This document shows positions 7,706-13,878 of a stretch of 34,229 nucleotides of DNA, piece after piece. Below the pieces are notes generated by a model. It did no database searches, had not been told where the DNA came from, and was given only the letters and a program-made list of their open reading frames with translations. The DNA is from Ruminococcus sp. UBA4240. Its GTDB lineage: Bacteria; Bacillota; Clostridia; Oscillospirales; Ruminococcaceae. Position numbers and translations under genes: made by a program. Every line of letters starts with the position of its first letter. The first letter of the stretch is position 1. The stretch covers positions 1 through 34,229 of the forward strand of contig DGXE01000011.1 of NCBI GenBank assembly GCA_002395525.1. The letters are read 5' to 3'.

Positions 7706-8856
7706 TATTCCTCGCTCCCTTCTGCATTCTGTTCGTCCCCGGCGGCTGCGTCTTCCTCATCGGTCTCAGGTGGCAGGGCGGCGGCTGTCTCCTCTGTACG
7801 GGTCATCTTCTGCCCGTGTATGATATCCGCTGCCACAACAGCACCGGATACCTGTTCAAGGAGCTTCTTCTGCAGCTCCTCATCAGACTGGGGATCAGAC
7901 TTTTTCTTTTTGTTAAAGTCAAAGCTGTCACCCATAGTTATGCGCAGGAATATGTCCTCCAGGGACATCTGGTTGGACTTGAGCCCCAACAGCAGCCACT
8001 TCCTGTCACACAGGCGGCGGAACAGGTCACGCCTTATGTCTTTGTCTTCCTCGCACTCTATCTCAAAGTCGTGTACACCGGGCTCGGTCTCACCCAGATC
8101 CGTAACAGCCACAACGCCGCCTATGCCCTCTATGAGCTTTGCGACTTCTTCGGCAGGGCCTTCAATGCGTGCTGTATAGCGCATATCGTCCAGTGCGGCG
8201 GATGTGAGATGCTCTGTGGTGTCATCTGCCACTATCTGCCCCTGGTTTATGATGACTATGCGGTCGCACACCGCCTGTATCTCCGAAAGGATATGGGATG
8301 AGAGTATGACCGTATGCTTTTTCCCAAGGCGCTTGATAAGGTTTCTTATATCCAGTATCTGCTTGGGGTCAAGACCTACCGTAGGCTCATCAAGGATAAG
8401 TATCTCAGGATTGCCTATAAGGGCCTGCGCCACGCCCACACGCTGCCTGTAGCCCTTTGACAGGTGCTTTATCATGCGCTCGTACACGTCGGTTATCTTC
8501 ACAAGGCTGCATACCTCTTCTATATGTGCCTTGCGGGGTATCTTCACCTTTTTCAGATCATAGATAAAGTTCAGATACTCCTTTACCGTCATATCCGGGT
8601 AAAGAGGGGGCAGCTCCGGCAGATAGCCTATGTCCTTCTTTGCCTTTATGGGCTCATCAAGGATGTCCGTGCCGTTAATGAGCACTTCCCCGTCCGTGGA
8701 GGACAGATAGCCCGTGAGTATGTTCATAGTCGTGGATTTGCCTGCACCGTTGGGTCCTAAGAAGCCCAATATCTCCCCGTCGTTGACGGTGAATGACACA
8801 TCATTGAGTGCCACCTTGGAGCCGTAGTGCTTTGTAAGGTGCTTGACCTCGATCAT
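7705..8856 (-). CDS. ABC transporter ATPase (GldA/CcmA-like) with acidic C-terminal tail
   Basis: 383 residues. Walker A GPNGAGKS at 34-41, signature LSKGYRQRV (Lys in place of the second Gly of LSGGQ, common in ABC-2 ATPases), and Walker B LILDEP followed by VGLDP and the H-loop SSHILSE. The ATPase core ends near residue 300, and the last 70 residues are an acidic, low-complexity extension. The open frame continues to 8937, but the family aligns at MIEVKHL and GAGGT lies 6 nt before the ATG at 8856. It is the first gene of the four-gene operon, and its stop overlaps the permease start. It would drive an ABC-2 export-type or membrane-remodelling complex; the cargo is unknown. Confidence 0.9.
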   Translation of the reverse strand: MIEVKHLTKHYGSKVALNDVSFTVNDGEILGFLGPNGAGKSTTMNILTGYLSSTDGEVLINGTDILDEPIKAKKDIGYLPELPPLYPDMTVKEYLNFIYDLKKVKIPRKAHIEEVCSLVKITDVYERMIKHLSKGYRQRVGVAQALIGNPEILILDEPTVGLDPKQILDIRNLIKRLGKKHTVILSSHILSEIQAVCDRIVIINQGQIVADDTTEHLTSAALDDMRYTARIEGPAEEVAKLIEGIGGVVAVTDLGETEPGVHDFEIECEEDKDIRRDLFRRLCDRKWLLLGLKSNQMSLEDIFLRITMGDSFDFNKKKKSDPQSDEELQKKLLEQVSGAVVAADIIHGQKMTRTEETAAALPPETDEEDAAAGDEQNAEGSEE

Positions 8857-8893
8857 AGTATGACCTCGCTTTTTGCATAAACTGACAAAATGG

Positions 8894-8952
8894 TGGGATC
8901 GGGTCTGTACCGCCTTTGCAGGACATCTGCCCCGCAAAGGATCTCCCCGATC
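8894..8952 (-). promoter_or_regulatory. Structured leader RNA of the ABC operon
   Basis: An outer perfect 8-bp helix (GGATCGGG with CCCGATCC) encloses an inner 7-bp helix (CCTTTGC with GCAAAGG) capped by a 14-nt loop. It lies about 40 nt before the ATPase start, inside the predicted 5' leader. No strong U-run follows. It could regulate the operon or end gltX transcription; no known riboswitch class is recognised. Confidence 0.55.
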
Positions 8953-8966
8953 CTAAAGGAGATTTT

Positions 8967-8995
8967 ATTATATCAATGTGTTGATACGGTGACAG
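8967..8995 (-). promoter_or_regulatory. Promoter of the ABC operon
   Basis: CTGTCA (8995-8990) and a perfect TATAAT (8972-8967) with a 17-nt spacer, just after the gltX stop. The leader would be about 105 nt. Confidence 0.7.
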
Positions 8996-9008
8996 AACAG
9001 AAAATCTT

Positions 9009-10475
9009 TTATGATAGCTTTTCTATTGCCGCCTTTATACGACTTATGGTCTCATCCCTGCCCAGTATGGCAGCAAGCTCTATGCCGCCGCCGGGGGTCA
9101 TGGCCTTGCCGGAAAGGGCTGTGCGCAGAGGCCACAGCATATAGCCGTTCTTGACACCCTGCTTCTCTATCTCCGAAAAGACAGCAGTATGTATCGCCCC
9201 GGTGTTCCACTCGACGACCCCCTCCAGCACGGGGAGGAGCATATTCAGCGCCGCGAGTGCGGTCTCCGCATTGGTCTTCATCTTTTTATTGATGTAGAGA
9301 TCGTTTGAGTATTCGGGCACCTTGTCCAGGAAGTCCACCTTCTCAGGTATCTCCGACAGAAGCTCCGTCCTCGGCTGCAAGGCATCTGCAAGCACATCCA
9401 CATCAATATTGTCTGTATTGCAGCCCTTTCTGATCCAGGGGAGCGCCACCGCCATAAATTCCTCGTGGGAAAGGCGGCGCAGATGCTCTGCGTTTATGGC
9501 GGTCATCTTCTGTATGTCGAATATGGCAGGGGACTTGGAAAGCCCGGATATGTCAAATTCCTGCACCAGCTCATCAAGGGTGAATATCTCGTTCTCCCCC
9601 TTGGGTGCCCAACCCAGCAGGGCTATGTAGTTGATTATGGCGGGCACGTAGAAGCCCTTTTCCACAAAGTCGCCGAAGTAGGCATCCCCGTCACGCTTTG
9701 ACAGCTTGTGCTGCGCATCACGCATGATATGCTCCACGTGGATGTACTCAGGCACCTCCCAGCCGAAGGCCTCGTACAGCAGATTGTACTTGGGGGCGCT
9801 TGACAGGTATTCATTGCCCCTTACCACATGGGTTATGCCCATGAGATGATCGTCGATGACATTGGCAAAGTTGTAGGTGGGCATACCGTCGGCCTTGATG
9901 AGTATCTGATCGTCAAGGAGCTCGTTTTCCACGGATATGTCGCCGTAGAGCACGTCGTGGAAGGTGGTGGTGCCCTCTGTGGGCATCTTCTGCCTTATGA
10001 CATAGGGAGTGCCCTCATCCAGCAGGCGCTTTACCTCCTCTGCGGGCAGATCCCTGCAGTGACGGTCGTAGTTCTGTATGGAGAGCTTTGCCTCCCTCTG
10101 GGCGGCGTGAAGGGCATCTATGCGCTCCTTTGTGCAGAAGCAGTAGTATGCCTTCCCCTTTTCCACCAGCTCAAGGGCATATTTCTTGTATATGTCCTTC
10201 CTCTCGGACTGAATGTAGGGGCCGTACTCACCCCCCACATCGGGACCCTCGTCCCAGTTAAGGCCGCATATGCGCAGTGTCTCGTATATTTTGTCCACTG
10301 CGCCCTCCACATAGCGTTCAAGGTCGGTGTCCTCAATGCGCAGTATAAAGTCACCGCCGTACTTGCGGGCGATGATGTAGGTGAATATGGCTGTGCGCAG
10401 GTTTCCTATGTGCATATACCCTGTCGGGCTCGGCGCAAACCGTGTGCGCACACGCTTTGATGTGTTAATGTCCAT
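9009..10475 (-). CDS. gltX: Glutamyl-tRNA synthetase
   Basis: 488 residues, usual for bacterial GltX, which charges tRNA-Glu (and in many Firmicutes also tRNA-Gln, later amidated). The class I signatures are present: HIGN at 22-25 after FAPSPTGYM, and KLSKR at 257-261. Three cysteines of the zinc-binding region are present (Cys112, Cys114, Cys140), but the fourth ligand position is Asp. Two ATGs compete. The first (10481) overlaps the ribF stop as ATGA but is 1 nt from AAGGAG. The second (10475) is 7 nt away and is chosen. It is the last gene of the rimP-ribF operon, an unusual partner for it. Confidence 0.95.
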   Translation of the reverse strand: MDINTSKRVRTRFAPSPTGYMHIGNLRTAIFTYIIARKYGGDFILRIEDTDLERYVEGAVDKIYETLRICGLNWDEGPDVGGEYGPYIQSERKDIYKKYALELVEKGKAYYCFCTKERIDALHAAQREAKLSIQNYDRHCRDLPAEEVKRLLDEGTPYVIRQKMPTEGTTTFHDVLYGDISVENELLDDQILIKADGMPTYNFANVIDDHLMGITHVVRGNEYLSSAPKYNLLYEAFGWEVPEYIHVEHIMRDAQHKLSKRDGDAYFGDFVEKGFYVPAIINYIALLGWAPKGENEIFTLDELVQEFDISGLSKSPAIFDIQKMTAINAEHLRRLSHEEFMAVALPWIRKGCNTDNIDVDVLADALQPRTELLSEIPEKVDFLDKVPEYSNDLYINKKMKTNAETALAALNMLLPVLEGVVEWNTGAIHTAVFSEIEKQGVKNGYMLWPLRTALSGKAMTPGGGIELAAILGRDETISRIKAAIEKLS

Positions 10476-10477
10476 AG

Positions 10478-11368
10478 TCATTCTCCTTGGAGCAGGGCTC
10501 CTTTGTCCCTTCCGATCTGCTCCCTTAATTCTTCAAGGCTGTCAAATCTCATTTCGGGACGGATAAAGCGGGTAAATCTTATTTCAAGGGCAGTGCCGTA
10601 CAGCACCCCCGAAAAGTCTTTGAGCCACACCTCGCAGAGAGGGTCTCTCTCCCCCTTTATGGTGGGCTTTACGCCAATGTTGGCAACACCTTTGTATGTG
10701 CTGCCGCCTATGTCCGTATATACGGTATACACCCCGTAACGGGGGATGACAAGGGATGTGTCAAGTGGGATATTTGCCGTGGGGAAGCCTATCGTCCTGC
10801 CTATCTCATTGCCGTGGACAACTGTGCCCCGCACAGAGTATTCCCAGCCTAAAAAGGCATTGGCGGAAGCTATATCACCCTTTGCGATATACTCCCGTAT
10901 CCTGCTGGATGATATGCGCATATCCCCCATGTTCACATCATCTGCCACAAGAAGGCGTATGCCTCTTTCCCCCAGTATCTCCCCCAGCTGCTCGGTGCCG
11001 CAGGCAGCGCCCCTTCCCATGCGGAAATCGCTGCCGCACACTACACATCCCGCACCAAGGGTACCCGACAGTATTTTGTCGGTAAAGTCCTCTGCGGTCA
11101 TATCCCGCACCCCGCCGAAATCAAGGGAATACACATCATCAGCCCCCGCCCCTATGAGCAGAGCTGTCTTGTGCTCATCGCTGATGAGGGGTCTGTATGA
11201 GCTTCCCTTTGAGGTGACAGAGGCGGTGTCAAAGGTGCATACGGTACACATTGCCCCTGTTTTGCGGGCTGTTTCCACGGCGGTCTCTATTACCCGCCTG
11301 TGCCCCTTGTGTACGCCGTCGAATATACCGATGGCAATAACGTTTCTATTATTCTTCATATCATCCAC
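10478..11368 (-). CDS. ribF: Bifunctional riboflavin kinase / FAD synthetase
   Basis: About 296 residues. The N-terminal nucleotidyltransferase half opens with GIFDGVHKGH (residues 14-23), the ATP site of FAD synthetase. The C-terminal flavokinase half contains GRTIGFPTANI. It makes FMN and then FAD from riboflavin in the cytoplasm. The start is uncertain: GTG at 11368 is 14 nt from GGAGG, and ATG at 11359 is further still; no earlier start codon exists in frame before the truB stop. Position after truB is the standard order in Firmicutes, and its stop overlaps the first possible gltX ATG. Confidence 0.93.
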   Translation of the reverse strand: MDDMKNNRNVIAIGIFDGVHKGHRRVIETAVETARKTGAMCTVCTFDTASVTSKGSSYRPLISDEHKTALLIGAGADDVYSLDFGGVRDMTAEDFTDKILSGTLGAGCVVCGSDFRMGRGAACGTEQLGEILGERGIRLLVADDVNMGDMRISSSRIREYIAKGDIASANAFLGWEYSVRGTVVHGNEIGRTIGFPTANIPLDTSLVIPRYGVYTVYTDIGGSTYKGVANIGVKPTIKGERDPLCEVWLKDFSGVLYGTALEIRFTRFIRPEMRFDSLEELREQIGRDKGALLQGE

Positions 11369-11394
11369 GACACGGCTGTAAGCCTCCGGACGTT

Positions 11395-12294
11395 TCAGGC
11401 TCCGAAAAAGTTCTTTACGCCACGAAGCTCGTTGTTCTCATATGTGCCAAGGGCAAGGAATGTGCCGTCACAGCCGTATATCTTTACAAAGCCGTCTCTC
11501 CGCTCCGGCTCCTGCATACCCTTCTGCCCCGATGTAAGGCGCACGCCGCTCTTGTAGAGCCTTGTGCATCTTTCGTCAAGGGTGACGGCAGGATATTCCC
11601 ACACATTCTCCACAGGGCGGAAAAGGGTGGATACCTCACCACATTCCGCAGCCGCCTGCACCATTTCAAGGGTAAGGCAGTCATCAAGGGTGAAGCCGCA
11701 GGCTCTTGTGCGCCGAAGTGCGGTCATTATGCCGCCGCAGCCGCATTTTTCCCCTATGTCCGCTATGACGGAGCGGATGTATGTCCCTTTCGAGCAGGAG
11801 AGTATCATCTCCCCCTCCCCGGTAAGCGGGTCATACCGTGGTATGTCAAGGTAACACACCGTCACTTTGCGGGGTGTGCGCTCTACCTCCAGCCCTTTCC
11901 GGGCAAGATCGTAGAGCCGCTGCCCGTTCACCTGCACTGCCGAGTACATGGGGGGCACCTGCATTATCTCCCCGACAAATGCCTTTGCCGCCTCTCTGAG
12001 AGCCTCCTCACCGGGGAGGGTGCCCCCTGCGGCGGTCACATTCCCGGTGCAGTCAAGGGTGTCGGATGTGTACCCCAGCCTGAAATGCGCCCTGTATTCC
12101 TTGTCCTTGTCGGGGATAAGCTCCGCTGCCCTTGTGGCAGCCCCTGCAAACACAGGGAGTACCCCTGTCGCCATGGGGTCAAGGGTGCCGGAATGCCCCA
12201 GCTTCTTCATTTTGAGGATCCCCCGCAGCTTTGCTATCACATCAAAGGATGTAAAGCCTTCGGGCTTGTCTATGCATATTATGCCGTTTTCCAT
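11395..12294 (-). CDS. truB: tRNA pseudouridine(55) synthase
   Basis: 299 residues from the ATG at 12294, whose A is the last base of the nrnA TGA stop (coupled translation). GTG codons at 12306 and 12297 are alternative starts. The catalytic motif GHSGTLDPMATG is at 33-44 with catalytic Asp39, and the later SCSKGTYIR motif is present. It isomerises U55 in the T-loop of tRNAs. The C terminus holds a small extra domain of the PUA type usual in Firmicutes TruB. It is part of the rbfA-nrnA-truB-ribF series. Confidence 0.95.
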   Translation of the reverse strand: MENGIICIDKPEGFTSFDVIAKLRGILKMKKLGHSGTLDPMATGVLPVFAGAATRAAELIPDKDKEYRAHFRLGYTSDTLDCTGNVTAAGGTLPGEEALREAAKAFVGEIMQVPPMYSAVQVNGQRLYDLARKGLEVERTPRKVTVCYLDIPRYDPLTGEGEMILSCSKGTYIRSVIADIGEKCGCGGIMTALRRTRACGFTLDDCLTLEMVQAAAECGEVSTLFRPVENVWEYPAVTLDERCTRLYKSGVRLTSGQKGMQEPERRDGFVKIYGCDGTFLALGTYENNELRGVKNFFGA

Positions 12295-13268
12295 CACGCC
12301 AGCCACAGGTCTATCCCCATAACAGGGGCGATAGCCGCAAGCACCTTCAGCCTTACGCTGTCCACATCCCCCTCAAGGGTACAGCCCGCAGCCCTGATAT
12401 GCCCTCCGCCGCCGAATTTGCGGCATATCTCGGACACGTCTATATCCTCTGCGGAGCGCATGGAGATCTTGAACTTCCCCGGCTCCTTCTCCTTTATGGT
12501 GACACCTACGGACACGCCCTTGATGCACATGGGCAGAGAGGCTACCCCCTCCAGCTCCTCCTGTGCCGCACCTGTAATCTCCATGTCCGAAAGGGTGACG
12601 GCGGCTATGGCGCACTTCCCGTCAAGATATGTCCTCAGCCCCTCCATCACACGCTGCTCCAGCTTGATGCGTTCGAGGCTCTTTATGTCAAAGAGGGTGC
12701 GGTTTATGGAGGCAAAGGGGATGTGATGATCCCTTATTATCTCAGCGGCTATCTCATGGCAGCGGGGAGTGGTACACTCAAACTTGAAGCAGCCCGTATC
12801 CGTCTCTATGCCTGTAAAAAGGCAGGAGGCGATAAGGGGATTTATGGGCAGCTCCCCCTGCTTTAGTATGTCGTAGACTATCTCGCAGGCAGATGATGCC
12901 TGTCCGTCAAGCACCAGCTTCTTTGCAAAGCCCGTGTTTGAGATGTGGTGGTCTATGGCAAGCTCCACAAAATCCGCATACATGGAGGTAGCCTTCCCCA
13001 GAAGCTTCGTATCCGCAAGATCCGTGGAGATTATGCAGCTGTTGGCAAATTTCTGGGGCTCGTACTCCTTCATTATATACTCATACTTTTCCGGTATGGG
13101 GTCGGAGCAGAGCACATTTGCCTTCTTGCCCATCTCACGCAGGGCAAAGCACAGTCCGTAGCCGCTGCCAACAGCGTCCCCGTCAGGGCTTGAATGTATG
13201 AGGATATAGTAATTGTCATGGCTTTTGAGAAACTTTGCCGCCTCGGTGTAGCTGATATTCTCGGACAT
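12294..13268 (-). CDS. nrnA: DHH-family phosphoesterase (NrnA-like nanoRNase / pAp phosphatase)
   Basis: 324 residues. Metal-binding motifs run in order: HSSPDGDAVGS (Asp29 and Asp31), a downstream aspartate in STDLAD, the DHH motif in IDHHISN, and the C-terminal DHHA1 motif GGGGHIRAAG. NrnA enzymes degrade 2-5-nt RNAs and dephosphorylate 3'-phosphoadenosine 5'-phosphate; related proteins hydrolyse cyclic dinucleotide products, so exact specificity is inferred. A GTG at 13277 would overlap the rbfA stop but is 1 nt from AGGAGG; the ATG at 13268 has proper spacing. The place between rbfA and truB is conserved in Firmicutes. Confidence 0.9.
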   Translation of the reverse strand: MSENISYTEAAKFLKSHDNYYILIHSSPDGDAVGSGYGLCFALREMGKKANVLCSDPIPEKYEYIMKEYEPQKFANSCIISTDLADTKLLGKATSMYADFVELAIDHHISNTGFAKKLVLDGQASSACEIVYDILKQGELPINPLIASCLFTGIETDTGCFKFECTTPRCHEIAAEIIRDHHIPFASINRTLFDIKSLERIKLEQRVMEGLRTYLDGKCAIAAVTLSDMEITGAAQEELEGVASLPMCIKGVSVGVTIKEKEPGKFKISMRSAEDIDVSEICRKFGGGGHIRAAGCTLEGDVDSVRLKVLAAIAPVMGIDLWLA

Positions 13269-13273
13269 GGTGC

Positions 13274-13642
13274 TCACTCCTCCTCATTGTTTTCCGGGGG
13301 AACAAGTGCGTTTATCTTCTGTAGCAGATCCGCCGAACGCTCGATGGAATCATCCGCAATGAACTTGAATTCGGGGCATTTTTTAAGATGCAGCTTGTCG
13401 GCACAGGCGGAGCGTATCATCCACGCTGCGCTTTCAAGGCCCTTTACGACCTCCTTTGCCCTTTCGATGCCGTCTATGTGTGATATGTATACCTTGCAGT
13501 GGGAGTTATCCCCGGAGAGATCCACCTTCACCACGGAGGAAAGACCGTCGGACACTCTCGGGTCCTTTATCTGCTCCCTCATCACGCCGGAGATCTCCCT
13601 TTTGATATCCTCTGCAAGCCTCTGATTTTTGAAACCAGCCAT
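13274..13642 (-). CDS. rbfA: 30S ribosome-binding factor
   Basis: 122 residues, the standard size of RbfA, which binds 30S precursors and helps mature the 5' end of 16S rRNA. The N-terminal RLAEDIKREISGVM and the central DPRV...VVKVDLSGD...KVYIS follow the KH-like RbfA fold. AGGAG 5 nt before the ATG sets the start. It begins 236 nt after infB, an unusually wide gap in this operon that holds a palindrome cluster and a heptamer array. Confidence 0.95.
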   Translation of the reverse strand: MAGFKNQRLAEDIKREISGVMREQIKDPRVSDGLSSVVKVDLSGDNSHCKVYISHIDGIERAKEVVKGLESAAWMIRSACADKLHLKKCPEFKFIADDSIERSADLLQKINALVPPENNEEE

Positions 13643-13720
13643 ATATTCTCCTCATGCTGTCTGTTTGTATGTTATGATGAATGACAAAACTCACTTTGTA
13701 CAATGGGTTTTATAGATAGC

Positions 13721-13800
13721 TTCCCCGAGAGGGAGCTGCTTTGAAGGCAGCTCCGCCCAAGCCCCCCTCCCGGAGGGGGGTGTCCCGCAGGGACGGGGGG
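13721..13800. repeat. REP-like cluster of three palindromes between infB and rbfA
   Basis: Three near-perfect hairpins lie side by side: GGAGCTGC/GCAGCTCC (13732-13754), CCCCCCTCC/GGAGGGGGG (13762-13780) and GTCCC/GGGAC (13782-13794). They are very GC-rich and flanked by a T-rich stretch on the left. No open frame is preserved. I infer a small non-autonomous repeat element, possibly acting as an RNA processing or attenuation site inside the operon. Confidence 0.6.
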
Positions 13801-13850
13801 AGTACACCGACACCAGGCAGAGAGATGATCAGGCAGATATCTGTCCGATC

Positions 13851-13878
13851 CCGCTTCCTGCCTTTTGCTTCATGCCTC
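13851..13878 (-). repeat. Heptamer array abutting the infB stop codon
   Basis: Four 7-nt units directly after the TAA stop on the minus strand: GAGGCAT, GAAGCAA, AAGGCAG, then GAAGCGG. Confidence 0.8.

Noticed and set aside
8869..9008. A T-box or other known riboswitch in the ABC operon leader
   Set aside because: No T-box consensus, anti-terminator or other known aptamer core was recognised; it is kept only as an unnamed structured leader.
13643..13720. Possible separate promoter for rbfA
   Set aside because: TTGTCA and TTGTAC occur, but no -10 box lies at acceptable spacing. I could not support a promoter.
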